64,000 bases of DNA, taken from assembly GCA_035610365.1 (NCBI GenBank), contig CM069432.1:72110520-72174519 (forward strand), read 5' to 3'. Positions 23,000-34,131 of this stretch are shown here, piece after piece. The stretch's first letter is position 1. The number at the start of each line of letters is the position of its first letter. This DNA is from Aquatica leii. Its lineage: Eukaryota > Arthropoda > Insecta > Coleoptera > Lampyridae. A model generated the notes under the pieces. That model did no database searches and was not told the origin of the DNA. It saw only the letters and a program-made list of their open reading frames with translations. Position numbers and translations under genes: made by a program.

Positions 23000-23810
23000 G
23001 TAAGATTTAATACAATGTGTATATAAGTGTCTGTGATAAACATTGTAAATAATATCTAAAGGAAAATTATTATTATAAACTAAATAAAAAATTACATCAA
23101 TTTCAACTAATTCTACTAAAAAATAAATTTTGTGTTACTTTTATACCAGATTTTCAAAATTTTTTTTTAAAATTAAGTAAAGGTAACGATTTCAAGATTT
23201 TTTTTCTAATGAAATATCTTTTCGAAATCTTTTTTCTTGTATAAAAGTGGAGTTTACAAATTAATTTGTTGTTTTAACAAATTTTATATTGGTATGACAC
23301 AAAGATCTATACTAAAACTAGACTTAATTAATTAACATTTTAGATATTTATAGAATAGTTCAAAATACATTAATAATACAAATTCGGTGTAATCTACATT
23401 TGCACAACATGTTTTGGATAATTGTCATAACAAATTCTTAAATTACTAAAGTTGATTTATATTAAAATATCAAATAGAATTTTTTTGTTGAACGATTAAC
23501 CCAATTTCAATTATGATTTTAAACTTAAATTTTCTTAGATTTGTTTCTAAATTGCACCATCTTCCCTTTTTAAAATAATTTACAATTAACAGTTTGTAAA
23601 ACTTACATTTTTTAATTATCTAGTTATAAATTTTCATATTTGACAGTTTTCAAAAACATGTAAGTTAAAAATTTTTGTAATCTGAACTTTTTATAAGTTG
23701 TAAATATTTTTTTAGACTTTTCTAAAGATGAGTTTCATTATTTTAAAGTCCGAAACATATGTAAAAAATACATTTTGAAAGTTAACGCAAAATCAAATCT
23801 TTACATTTTA
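23000..23810. repeat. AT-rich spacer between piggyBac relics with a PLE-flank repeat
   Basis: Mostly featureless. The segment 23250-23345 is a reverse-complement relative of 59598-59675, downstream of the PLE there: both hold CATACCAATATAAAA next to AGATCT and an AACAAATTAATTT-like block. It is probably the terminal part of the same or a related element. Confidence 0.5.
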
Positions 23811-23811
23811 T

Positions 23812-24675
23812 ACTTACAACCTAGAAGTATATACTGGAATCCAACCAGAAAGTCTTTTGCCTTGTGTAATTCAGCGTAGTGGTTAGGTCTATATCTAAAA
23901 CGGGTGGAAATATAACTATCAATAATTGGTTTACCAGCATCACACTAGCTAGAGATTTATTAGAAAAAGAAAAATTAACAATGGTCGTAACAATCATACA
24001 CAACAAGAGGGATTTCCCACCAGAATTTTTAACAAAGAAGAGGGATGTTCAAACAACATTATTTGCATTTCAAGAAAACATAAAGTTATTATCATATTCC
24101 CAAAAAAAGCAAAGTTGTGCTTATGCTTTCAACCGTATATAATGATTCAAGAATTGATGACGTAACTGAGAAACCAGAAATGATATGTTTCTGCAATAAA
24201 ACAAAAGCTGGTGTGGGTACTGCTGATCAGCTATGTTGATCTTATAATGCTGCCAGAAAAAGTAAACGTTGGCTTATTTTTTTCAATGCTAAACGTGGCT
24301 AGTATAAACGCACAAATCATCTATAAAACAAGTAACCAGCAGGATAAAAAAAACCTAGAATACATTTTCTCTTGAATTTCAAGATCATTTAATGCACAAA
24401 TTCACAATTGTACTCTTATCAAAAGACATAAAAGTAGTAATTCAAAAATGCTAAAGAAAAAAAACAGATTATTATTTCACTGGAGAAAGCGCTCCCAAAA
24501 AGCCAAAAGGGCAAGTAGTTCGTTGTCAAGTGTGTCCATTGAAAAAAAACCGAAAAACAAAACCAAGATGTACTTAATGCGCCATTTTTATATATAAAAA
24601 GCATATAATTAGTGTTTGTATATTCTGCGGAAACATTGACAAAGAAAATCAAAATAAGTGGCAAGAAGATTAGTG
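23812..24675 (+). pseudogene. piggyBac transposase, second copy, broken
   Basis: Plus-strand fragments in changing frames: LEVYTGIQPE at the start, GGNITINNWFTSITLARDLLEKEKLTMV (23906-23990; a D usually stands where the second N of INNWF is), KRDFPPEF, LFAFQENIKLLSY, then KPEMICFCNKTKAGVGTADQ (24172-24232), FFSMLNVASINAQIIYKT, and a Cys-rich tail RCQVCPLKKNRKTKTRC (about 24525-24575) with ISVCIFCGN. Order and motifs are those of piggyBac transposase. Many shifts and lost acidic residues make it inactive. TTAACCAACCATGGG at about 24793 may be the TTAA target plus terminal repeat. Confidence 0.8.
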
Positions 24676-25703
24676 CTGTAATTTTTAAGTTTATTATAGT
24701 TAATTTCCGTGTGTTTCAACTAAGAAATGTATTTTTTATTTAAACATGAGCTTTTAAATAAATATTTTATTTAAATATACGTTGAAAGGACCTTAACCAA
24801 CCATGGGCGATAAACACCCAGTGCGTGTATTTGCGTTAAATACAGTTTTTGCAAAAGTGTCAAAACGGTTCGAATTTTCGTCATAAGTCTATTAGTCTAT
24901 TAGTCTATTAAATGTAATAAATTTAATTTTTACACTTTAGTTAATATTAAAAACTAAATTTTTTAAATTGCGATAAAATGCATAAACAGAAATGGAACGC
25001 ATGTGCGGCGTTAACAATATGTATCTACAACTCTATCAATTAAAATATGGAAAACTTTTCATAATCATACTAAATGTAAGAAAATATCTTGTTTATATTG
25101 AACTTAAAAACATCTTTTACAATTTTCCAATTTGTACATTTAAAGAAAATATATAAACTTTAACATTAAATTGTTGAGTACTCGGTAACACTTAACAGTT
25201 GTAGGTAAACTTTAAATTTAATTCAGACATCTAATTTATCATATTTATCCAAGTGTTAAAATTTAATAGGAAACTGTAATGACGCATCTTTATCCAAGTA
25301 TTTTTCTCGAATGTTTTAGTAATTAAATCTGTGAGCACATGTCGCAATGATGTATTCTTAAAGCAAAGCAAAAACTTTTGCGCACAAATACTAAAACGTT
25401 TGAAAAATAAATATTAAGCTTATTGATGTGTTCTTAATTCTAGATAATTTTTTTGTGTTACAATTGTTATTCTACATGCTAAAAAGAAAAATTCCGGAAC
25501 AGTTTATAGTTTTGTAAAAACTAGTTTTGTATTGTCATTAAAAAATACTGTATGCTTCTATTTTTTAATTAAACAATTAAACAGATAGTTTTTTGATCGT
25601 TTATTATTTGTGGCATAGTTAACTTTGTGTCAAGTTATGTTTGTAGATTATAATTTATACCGATACTTGTTTGCTTCTCTCATTTTAAGCAAGCTATTTT
25701 ACT
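24676..25703. other. AT-rich DNA with a short tandem repeat
   Basis: Contains three exact copies of AGTCTATT at 24886-24909 and otherwise nothing recognised up to the gypsy insertion site. Confidence 0.6.
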
Positions 25704-25707
25704 ATGA

Positions 25708-27526
25708 TGCGACGCTTATATATAATTTTTATTTTCAACAACAAACAACCTACCGTTTATTCGTGCCTTTCATATCTTGAATCAGCTCCAACTTGGTAAA
25801 GCAGTGGATAGAGGTCCGACTAAGTCCAGTGAAGACGGCCTGGGTTAAATTTAACAAGAAATAACCAATAAAGCGCCACCTGTTTTCAATTAAAAAAACT
25901 CTAACCACCACACCAAGGGTGTGTTATAAAAAACAGGAAAATCGTTGGTAAGAAGAATAAAGAAAAAAAGACACTTGAAGTTTAAATATATATATATCAG
26001 TATACCCAGTAGATAAATAACAAAAAAAAACTCAGTCCAACAACTATTAAACAAAATAGAGTATTGTGCTTAACATAAATAAAGAATTCAACAAAACTTG
26101 AGACAAACATAAATAACGAAAATTGTAATAACCAAACTATAACGCCTAAATAAAAATTCGTAGTTATAACAAAAAATTAGATAGTTCAAATCAAATCCAG
26201 GCAGCCAAATATATCGCTATAATAATTACAACTTGCAAAATCTCGAGTTCAGAAAAAATATAAAATAAAACGCGGTTAAATCTATAGGGTACGACGAGTT
26301 ATATAAGCTTATATTACCCCGAATATGCCTGCAAAAGAATCACTTAACTAAATGCTACAACAAGATAAACGTTTTATCATAAAAATAATTCGCAAACAAA
26401 AATTACTCAATCAAGCTGCAAAAATTTGATCTAATTGAGATCGCAAAGTATTAAATCGATTACTTATAATTACACGTAAATTTAATCTTATTCAAATTTA
26501 ACTTTCGACGTTATAAAAAAAAAGTTATAGTTTGTTTAAATTCAATAATTGTGATATTTAAAACAATATAATTAATTTAAAAAAAATGGAATTGATTCAA
26601 ATTGTTGGTCAGATTGCTTATGGAATAATATGTAACAAATAATGACATCAAAGAAAAATTTGAGCTTAGCTTTTTAATCGCCGTAGATATCCACGAAGTG
26701 CCGGGAAAACCAATCGCATTAAGATGGCGTCGGCATCTGGTGTCGGAATTTTCCGTAAATTTTTCTTTAGTAGCAGGACTACTAGAACCACATACAACGA
26801 CACGAGGACGTACAAACAATTTCCAGCAAATAAACTTCTGTATTACTAACGTTACGACGAAACAAACAGCCTAAAAAAAGTGACAAACTTAGCACCAGGT
26901 GAACGCAACGTGCCGATAAAACATCAGATTAATAAGAAACATACCTTTAGATCTTGGGCGGCTGTAATTTTCAAATTTAAATCTTTAGAAGACGTCGGAG
27001 TTCACAAATCCGTCTCAACGACGTGTGCGTCAAACAAACAAAAAATTCCACCAAATTTCTTTTCGAATATAGCAAATTTTTCAAAAGACGCGCAGTGTTA
27101 ATAGGGAATAAATCCATTTACATGTAAAGTCAAATTTTGCTAAAATAAATTTGCACTCGAGATTTCCACTATAACACAATGAAACAACCGAATTCTTCAA
27201 AGAAAGTAATGATCAGCAAGCTTATTGATATCTGACCGTTCTAAAACGGAAAACACAAATATACGCATCGCGAGATAAGAAACCTCCTATCCTTCAAGTT
27301 GAAATTTTCGAAAACAGGTAATTGATTAAATTGTAGTTCCGCTAAATAAAACAGCGTTGTAAAATTTCTATTCTTAAACCAACAATTTGCAAATCATTAA
27401 AACGAACAAGTCTTAATTAATAAAAAAAAATAAATTTAATGACTTCTAAAATCGAGATAGAAAAACTGATAAATACAAACTAAAGAATTTTTAATAAAGA
27501 ATTTTAACTAAAATAAAAACGTTACA
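25708..27526 (-). repeat. 3' LTR of the gypsy element
   Basis: 1819 bp, TGTAAC...GCGTCGCA on the element strand, almost identical to 32304-34127. Open frames of 70-80 codons in it recur in the other LTR only because the LTRs are copies; none looks like a protein. TATA-like TTATATAAG words near 26299-26307 could belong to the LTR promoter. Confidence 0.95.
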
Positions 27527-27537
27527 ATTCCCCCCTT
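27527..27537 (-). other. Polypurine tract of the gypsy element
   Basis: On the element strand AAGGGGGGAAT lies directly before the TGTAAC start of the 3' LTR, the position where plus-strand DNA synthesis is primed. Confidence 0.9.
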
Positions 27538-27628
27538 ACAAAAAATATTTTTTTTTAATTTACGACTATAGCTACTTTGAAAACACTTAACGATACATCA
27601 AAACAGAACACCAAAATATCTTATTAAA

Positions 27629-30600
27629 CTAATCGGGTGATTCCTCTATATAAGGCTTTAAGTCTTTTACGTGCCAAATCCCGATAAATCTTCCATACAA
27701 GTCAACTAACTCGTATGTCCAGAGAGATACTTTGTTACTGACTTCAAATGGTCCCAGGTACTCGGGGCTAAGTTTCGCACTAAAGTAGTTAGCGGCGTTG
27801 GATAAAGCATAGTTTTTTCTCCAAACTTTATCACCAATTGAATATTCTATGTCTCTTCTGCGTAGGTTGTAATAATGTTTATTTTTTTTATACGCTTTTT
27901 GGAGTCTTTTTTGAACATTACCAAAAAGATTGGCAAACAGTTTATGTCTACCTTCTACTTGGCTACGATCATAAGTTATTTCAGTGTCAAGATTTCCTTT
28001 AAATTCGGTTCCTTTCAGAACTTGCTCTCTTCCAAAGTTAAGAAAATACGGAGAATGACCGGTCACTTCATGTCGTGCCGTTCGAATTGGACATCCTATT
28101 TTTGAAAGTTCTTTATCCCAGCATCTTTGATCTTCATCAACGTAAGTGCTTAACAAAGTTTTTAGTACTCTGTTTATTCTTTCAGCCGGATTTGCCTGAG
28201 GGTGATAGTGTGCATTATAACGTATTTTCACTTCATAATTCTTGCATAAGATTTGAAACAATCCGCTTCTAAATTGAGGTCCATTATCACAGATTATAGC
28301 TTGAGGAACACCAAACAATAAAAATATTTCGTTCTCTACTAGTTTACAAATATTGGCGGCAGTAGCTGTTTTTAAGGGAAAAAATCTAGCAAATTTACTA
28401 AAGCAGTCGGCAATTACAAAAATATAAATGTTACCACTTTTAGATTTAGGTAAAGGTCCTACAATATCGCAACATAACAACTGCCATGGACGTTCAATCT
28501 TCGGGCGTCCTAACATAAACCCTGGAGCTTTCTTTTGTTCGACTTTGTGTTGCTGACAAGTTTTACAGTTACGTAGATACTTCATTACGTCAGCCTTCAT
28601 CTTTGGCCAATAAAATTTATTTCGGAGACGGTGGTAAGTTTTGTATACTCCCATATGGCCTGACGTAGGTGGTTCATGGCTGATTTGAATAGTCTCAATT
28701 CGTTTCCACTTAGGTACGACCTTTTTCCAACTACACTCTTCTCCTTCCAATTTAGAGTGCGTATTAAAAACGTATTTGTAGAGTTCTTCATTTTCTACTT
28801 TCCAGTTTGAAAATTTTTGTGGAGTGGCAATAACTCGGTTTTTAATTTTATCATACCATGCGTCGGATTTTGATACGTTTGATACGGTGTTAATTTTAGG
28901 CAGAACGCGGGATAAGGCATCGGGAACTAAATGCTCTTTTCCTTTTCTATGGATAATACTGAAGTCATATTGCTGAAGGCGTACAGCCCACCTGGCTAAT
29001 CTTCCACGAGGGTCTTTTAGATTATTTAACCATACTAGGGAGGCGTGGTCAGTAATGACTGTAAATTTTGAACCTTCCAAATAAGGTCTTAGTTTTTCTA
29101 CGCTCCAAAGTACAGCGTAGCATTCTCTTTCAGTAGTCGTCCATTTTCTCTCGGCACTAGAAAGTGTTTTACTTAGATAACAAATTACGTGTTCTTTTTC
29201 TTGGTCTTTTTGTGTAAGCACAGCTCCTATTCCATAAGCACTCGCGTCAGTTTGTAAATAAAATGGTTTGTCAAAGTCAGCACATCGCAGAATTGGTGCT
29301 GAAACCAAACAATTTTTAATATTTTGTAAAGCTTCACTGCAATCTTTAGTCCAGTCAAAGCGAGAGTTTTTCTTAAGAAGTTGTGTCATTGGAGCTATTA
29401 CGGTCGAATAATTTGGAATAAATTTTCTGTACCAAGAAGCCATTCTTAAAATACTTCGGACTTCTTTAACTCGTTTGGGAGCTTCCATATTAACGATAGC
29501 GGCTACTTTTTCGGGATCTACGTGAATTCCTTGTCGATTCACAATATATCCAAGATATCTTAATTGGTCTCTGCAAAACTGACATTTTTCTTTACTTAAG
29601 GTTAGATTTGCCTTATGTAGATGATCAAAGATTTCCTGTAAAATTTCAAGGTGTCTTTCAAAGTTATCAGAGATGACAATAATGTCATCCAAATACACAA
29701 ATACATAAGGTTCGAGTTCCGGACCAAGTACTTCATCAATTAAACGGGACCATGTGGCGGCGCTATTCGATAAGCCAAAAGGCATGCGCTTAAACCTAAA
29801 AAGTCCTCTACCAGGTACTGTAAAACTGGTGTAATCTTGTGATGTTTCGGCAACAGGAATTTGCCAATACGCTGACTTAATATCTAACGACGACAAATAA
29901 GTAGCGTTTCTAAGTTTATCTAGTATAGACGATATATATGGAAGTGGATAAGCATCCTTTTTCGTGACGGCGTTTAGCTTTCGATAGTCGACACAAAATC
30001 GATATGTTCCATCTGTTTTTGGTACTAGGAGTATAGGTGATGACCATCCGCTAGTCGACTTTTCAACAATGTCGTCTCTTAACATTATGTTGAGCTCTTC
30101 ATCGATGTGTTTTTGCACGTGAGGCGAGACAGGATAATACCGTTGTTTGATAGGAAGTGAAGTGGTTTCAATTACGTGTTCTAATTTATGTGTCAGACCG
30201 ATCTTATTTCCCATCCTTTTAAAGTTTTTTTCTATTAATGACGTTAACTTTGTTTTTTCTTCTACGGTTAAAGAATCCTGTCGAATGGTACTTGTTTCGC
30301 ATGAACTAGCAAAAGTCCAGCAATCATCTTTCAAATTAGGTACAATTTTCATTTCCTTCCAAAAATCTATTCCTGATATCAAAGTGTGCGCTAACTGTGG
30401 TACGACTAAAATATCAATTATCTTAACTGTATTCCTTAATGCAACAGGCACAGACATTTTGCCAATGACTTCACAACTGTTGCCGTTGGCTACTTTGCAT
30501 TGTTTTGTAATAGCAGGAACAATAGGTATCTGTAGAGATTCCAGAATTTGTAATCCCCGACTTCCTAAAATGGTTGAAGTCGCACCGGAATCTAATAAAC

Positions 30601-30748
30601 CCAATAGTTTCTTCCCGTAAATTTCGACGTGTAGAAAAGGTCTTTCATCGTTTTCGGAGTGAGAAATTATGTAATCAAGCAGTGGTTTTGGGTTCACGAA
30701 GGATGTTACACCACTACCTAGCACCCTTCTTTGGCGTTTCCCGTACAC
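27629..30748 (-). CDS. pol: Gypsy Pol polyprotein (protease, RT, RNase H, integrase)
   Basis: About 1039 residues, no stops. Protease LLDSGAT at 51-57. RT with DYRKLNAVT near 254, SLDIKSAYWQI, FGLSNSAATW and the YLDD active site at 352-355. RNase H with LQTDASAYGIGAVL near 500, ERECYAVLW, TDHASL and PDALSR. Integrase with an H-H-C-C zinc site (H691, H698, C728, C731) and catalytic D761, D821 and E856. The frame has no ATG at its start: it overlaps the end of gag and is entered in the -1 frame, consistent with ribosomal frameshifting at 30736-30742. It ends 103 bases before the 3' LTR. All catalytic residues I could check are present, so it looks functional. Confidence 0.95.
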   Translation of the reverse strand: MYGKRQRRVLGSGVTSFVNPKPLLDYIISHSENDERPFLHVEIYGKKLLGLLDSGATSTILGSRGLQILESLQIPIVPAITKQCKVANGNSCEVIGKMSVPVALRNTVKIIDILVVPQLAHTLISGIDFWKEMKIVPNLKDDCWTFASSCETSTIRQDSLTVEEKTKLTSLIEKNFKRMGNKIGLTHKLEHVIETTSLPIKQRYYPVSPHVQKHIDEELNIMLRDDIVEKSTSGWSSPILLVPKTDGTYRFCVDYRKLNAVTKKDAYPLPYISSILDKLRNATYLSSLDIKSAYWQIPVAETSQDYTSFTVPGRGLFRFKRMPFGLSNSAATWSRLIDEVLGPELEPYVFVYLDDIIVISDNFERHLEILQEIFDHLHKANLTLSKEKCQFCRDQLRYLGYIVNRQGIHVDPEKVAAIVNMEAPKRVKEVRSILRMASWYRKFIPNYSTVIAPMTQLLKKNSRFDWTKDCSEALQNIKNCLVSAPILRCADFDKPFYLQTDASAYGIGAVLTQKDQEKEHVICYLSKTLSSAERKWTTTERECYAVLWSVEKLRPYLEGSKFTVITDHASLVWLNNLKDPRGRLARWAVRLQQYDFSIIHRKGKEHLVPDALSRVLPKINTVSNVSKSDAWYDKIKNRVIATPQKFSNWKVENEELYKYVFNTHSKLEGEECSWKKVVPKWKRIETIQISHEPPTSGHMGVYKTYHRLRNKFYWPKMKADVMKYLRNCKTCQQHKVEQKKAPGFMLGRPKIERPWQLLCCDIVGPLPKSKSGNIYIFVIADCFSKFARFFPLKTATAANICKLVENEIFLLFGVPQAIICDNGPQFRSGLFQILCKNYEVKIRYNAHYHPQANPAERINRVLKTLLSTYVDEDQRCWDKELSKIGCPIRTARHEVTGHSPYFLNFGREQVLKGTEFKGNLDTEITYDRSQVEGRHKLFANLFGNVQKRLQKAYKKNKHYYNLRRRDIEYSIGDKVWRKNYALSNAANYFSAKLSPEYLGPFEVSNKVSLWTYELVDLYGRFIGIWHVKDLKPYIEESPD

Positions 30749-32085
30749 TTCGGGCAGGTTCTAACAGTGTATCCTATATTGCCGCATTTATAGCATTTCT
30801 TTTCAAATGGTTGTCTACATTCTTTGGCCATATGTCCACTTCTTTGGCAGTTAAAACATTTTCTGACCGAGTCGATTGCATGAATTCTGGTATTTGTTCT
30901 AGAAGTCGAAGGAATGAGATTGGGATCCATATAAGCCAAATCGGGTTCTAAACTTTTGTACCTGTTTGGAGGTGGAACAAAAGCATCCACGTTCGCTTTA
31001 CGTGCTTCTAATTGTTTACCGATATGCTTAAGTTCTTCTAGGGTTGTAACGGTAGTAGTGGCAAGTTGTAACTGATAAAAAGGTGCCATATTTTTCATTA
31101 TAATATTTAATTTTGTAACTTCGCTAACAGGTGCGTCGATTCGTGCAAACATTTGCTTCATTTTTGCAATGTAAATACCAATTGTTTCGTTGCTACCTTG
31201 AGTTCTTCGTTTAACCTTCTCAAATAATTGTTCTTCATAATTAGGTGGCTGAAAATCTTCTTTTAATGCCATTTTCAATGTATTCCAATCTCGAAAGCTT
31301 TTTCTATTAGCTTTAAACCATATTAGAGCATCGCCTCTAAATAAGTCGGTGGCACTGTAAAATAGAGTTTCTTGAGATACTCCTCTAGCTGATCTTAAAT
31401 CTTCTACAGTTTCCAGAAAAGAATTAACAGAAATTCCGTTTTTATTACCATCGAAAGTAACGTTCCATTTATATACTATAGGTTTGTGATTAGTTACAGC
31501 CGTTGCTGAAGGTTGGTCACTGAAAGTGTCGTCCTCACTACTAGAATTTTCCGAATTATCATGGTGATCAGTAGATGCAACTGAAAAATCTAAGGGGATT
31601 GGGTTGGATTGTCTTCGTTGCAGTTTAAGATTTTTTTCTGCATCGCTAGAAATCATCATGAGTTGTACCATCAGTTTGGTTTTCAGTTCTTTTTCGACTT
31701 CTGACTTCGGTTGAGTACGATCGCATCTTCCAAGAGTATGAGAAAATTTGGTTCTAAATTTTTTTTCTTTTCCTACGTCGGAGAATTGACAAGACTCCAT
31801 TAGTTCGTTAAGTTCGGCCATCTTTGTTTCTATATTGGTAGCTTCTTCTTGAAAAACTAAGTTATATTTTGGATAAGTCAGTTGACTGCCTTCTTTTTCT
31901 AAACGAAATGCACTTCGAAGTGCAGCACGCATACGTTCACATGTTTGAATCTCAGTAAATCCTCTGATTTTAAGTTCGTACTCAAGTTCATCTTGATTAA
32001 GACGATTAACTTCCATATTGTGATATCCCGAACGAGCCATGTTTAAATCCAACAAAACGAATAAGAGTTTTTTTTTCAAGGACAA
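30718..32085 (-). CDS. gag: Gypsy Gag with zinc knuckles
   Basis: 455 residues; structural protein that packages the element RNA. The first Met is at 32085, but a second ATG (MARSGYHNMEV, about 16 codons in) may be the real start, since residues before it are hydrophobic and leader-like. A coiled, charged N-terminal region is followed by a retrotransposon capsid domain (WNVTFDGNKNGISVNSFLE to near FQPPNYEEQL). The nucleocapsid part has a normal CX2CX4HX4C knuckle (C410, C413, H418, C423) and a second whose His is Tyr (C431, C434, Y439, C444), a CAC to TAC change. The end overlaps pol by 31 bases in the +0 frame. Confidence 0.93.
   Translation of the reverse strand: MSLKKKLLFVLLDLNMARSGYHNMEVNRLNQDELEYELKIRGFTEIQTCERMRAALRSAFRLEKEGSQLTYPKYNLVFQEEATNIETKMAELNELMESCQFSDVGKEKKFRTKFSHTLGRCDRTQPKSEVEKELKTKLMVQLMMISSDAEKNLKLQRRQSNPIPLDFSVASTDHHDNSENSSSEDDTFSDQPSATAVTNHKPIVYKWNVTFDGNKNGISVNSFLETVEDLRSARGVSQETLFYSATDLFRGDALIWFKANRKSFRDWNTLKMALKEDFQPPNYEEQLFEKVKRRTQGSNETIGIYIAKMKQMFARIDAPVSEVTKLNIIMKNMAPFYQLQLATTTVTTLEELKHIGKQLEARKANVDAFVPPPNRYKSLEPDLAYMDPNLIPSTSRTNTRIHAIDSVRKCFNCQRSGHMAKECRQPFEKKCYKCGNIGYTVRTCPKCTGNAKEGC
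30736..30742 (-). promoter_or_regulatory. -1 ribosomal frameshift slippery heptamer GGGAAAC
   Basis: In the gag frame the codons are ACG GGA AAC, that is G-GGA-AAC, a canonical X-XXY-YYZ slippery heptamer placed seven codons before the gag stop. Slipping back one base gives GGG AAA and continues exactly in the pol frame. This is the expected way to make Gag-Pol in this element. A downstream pseudoknot was not assessed. Confidence 0.8.
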
Positions 32086-32281
32086 TTACACTCAAAACAA
32101 AATTTTGACACTAAGTAGAATACAGAAAAAACAAACTGGATTAAATCTTTGTACTACCAAGAAATTACACGACAAATAGTATCCTACAATAATTTGCAGC
32201 GGATAACACCTATCCGGCTAAACCAAACAAAAATGAATCTATCAAACCACGTGATCTAAAACGCCAAAAAAAACAAATCGG

Positions 32282-32299
32282 GCCCGACGTTGGGCGCCA
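32282..32299 (-). other. Primer binding site, tRNA-Lys type
   Basis: The element-strand word TGGCGCCCAACGTCGGGC lies four bases after the 5' LTR. It matches the complement of the 3' end of the tRNA-Lys (CUU type) at nearly all positions, as in several gypsy-group elements. Confidence 0.85.
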
Positions 32300-32303
32300 A
32301 AAA

Positions 32304-34127
32304 TGCGACGCTTATATATAATTTTTATTTTCAACAACAAACAACCTACCGTTTATTCGTGCCTTTCATATCTTGAATCAGCTCCAACTTGATAAAGCAG
32401 TGGATAGAGGTCCGACTAAGCCCAGTGAAGACGGCCTGGGTTAAATTTAACACGAAATAACCAATAAAGCGCCACCTGTTTTCAATTAAAAAAACTCTAA
32501 CCACCACACCAAGGGTGTGTTATTAAAAACAGGAAAATCGTTGGTAAGAAGAATAAAGAAAAAAAGACACTTGCAGTTTAAATATATATATATCAGTATA
32601 CCCAGTAGATAAATAACAAAAAAAAACTCAGTCCAACAACTATTAAACAAAATAGAGTATTGTGCTTAACATAAATAAAGAATTCAACAAAACTTGAGGC
32701 AAACATAAATAACGAAAATTGTAATAACCAAACTATAACGCCTAAATAAAAATTCGTAGTTATAACAAAAAAAAAATAGATAATTCAAATCAAATCCAGG
32801 CAGCCAAATATATCGCTATAATAATTACAACTCGCAAAATCTCGAGTTCAGAAAAAATATACAATAAAACGCGGTTAAATCTATAGGGTACGACGAGTTA
32901 TATAAGCTTATATTACCCCGAATATACCTGCAAAAGAATCACTTAACTAAATGCTACAAAAAGATAAACGTTTTATCATAAAAATAATTCGCAAACAAAA
33001 ATTACTCAATCAAGCTGCAAAAATTTGATCTAATTGAGATCGCAAAGTATTAAATCGATTACTTATAATTACACGTAAATTTAATCTTATTCAAATTTAA
33101 CTTTCGACGTTATAAAAAAAAAGTTATAGTTTGTTTAAATTCAATAATTGTGATATTTAAAACAATATAATTAATTTAAAAAAAAATGGAATTGATTCAA
33201 ATTGTTGGTCAGATTGCTTATGGAATAATATGTAACAAATAATGACATCAAAGAAAAATTTGAGCTTAGCTTTTTAATCGCCGTAGATATCCACGAAGTG
33301 CCGGGAAAACCAATCGCATTAAGATGGCGTCGGCATCTGGTGTCGGAATTTTCCGTAAATTTTTCTTTAGTAGCAGGACTACTAGAACCACATACAACGA
33401 CACGAGGACGTACAAACAATTTCCAGCAAATAAACTTCTGTATTACTAACGTTACGACGAAACAAACAGCCTAAAAAAAGTGACAAACTTAGCACCAGGT
33501 GAACGCAACGTGCCGATAAAACATCAGATTAATAAGAAACATACCTTTAGATCTTGGGCAGCTGTAATTTGCGAATTTAAATCTTTAGAAGACGTCGGAG
33601 TTCACAAATCCGTCTCAACGACGTGTGCGTCAAACAAACAAAAAATTCCACCAAATTTCCTTTCGAATATAGCCAATTTTTCAAAAGACGCGCAGTGTTA
33701 ATAGGGAATAAATCCATTTACATGTAAAGTCAAATTTTGCTAAAATAAATTTGCACTCGAGATTTCCACTATAACACAATGAAACAACCGAATTCTTCAA
33801 AGAAAGTAATGATCAGCAAGCTTATTGATATCTGACCGTTCTAAAACGGAAAACACAAATATACGCATCGCGAGATAAGAAACCTCCTATCCTTCAAGTT
33901 GAAATTTTCGAAAACAGGTAATTGATTAAATTGTAGTTCCGCTAAATAAAACAGCGTTGTAAAATTTCTATTCTTAAACCAACAATTTGCTAATCATTAA
34001 AACGAACAAGTCTTAATTAATAAAAAAAAAATAAATCTAATGACTTCTAAAATCGAGATAGAAAAGCTGATAAATACAAACTAAAGAATTTTTAATAAAG
34101 AATTTTAACTAAAATAAAAACGTTACA
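32304..34127 (-). repeat. 5' LTR of the gypsy element
   Basis: 1824 bp, the promoter-bearing LTR for gag-pol transcription towards lower coordinates. Nearly identical to 25708-27526; visible differences include single-base changes and a longer A-run near 32770. Confidence 0.95.
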
Positions 34128-34131
34128 ATGA

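Larger units (their letters stand above)
25708..34127 (-). mobile_element. Complete Ty3/gypsy LTR retrotransposon, 8.4 kb
   Basis: Two nearly identical LTRs bound gag and pol on the minus strand, and the 4-bp ATGA is duplicated at 25704-25707 and 34128-34131. LTRs begin TGTAAC and end GCA (TG...CA). Primer site and polypurine tract are present. No env-like frame lies between pol and the 3' LTR. By eye the LTRs differ at roughly twenty sites plus small indels over about 1.8 kb, so insertion is fairly recent. Both main reading frames are free of stops, so the copy may be competent or nearly so. Confidence 0.96.

Noticed and set aside
26577..27101. Frames of 73-82 codons in the gypsy LTRs, conserved at 33171-33701
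   Set aside because: Conservation is explained by LTR identity; lengths and composition do not suggest a protein.
30147..30951. Plus-strand frames of 125-157 codons opposite gag-pol
   Set aside because: Shadows of the real minus-strand gypsy frames.
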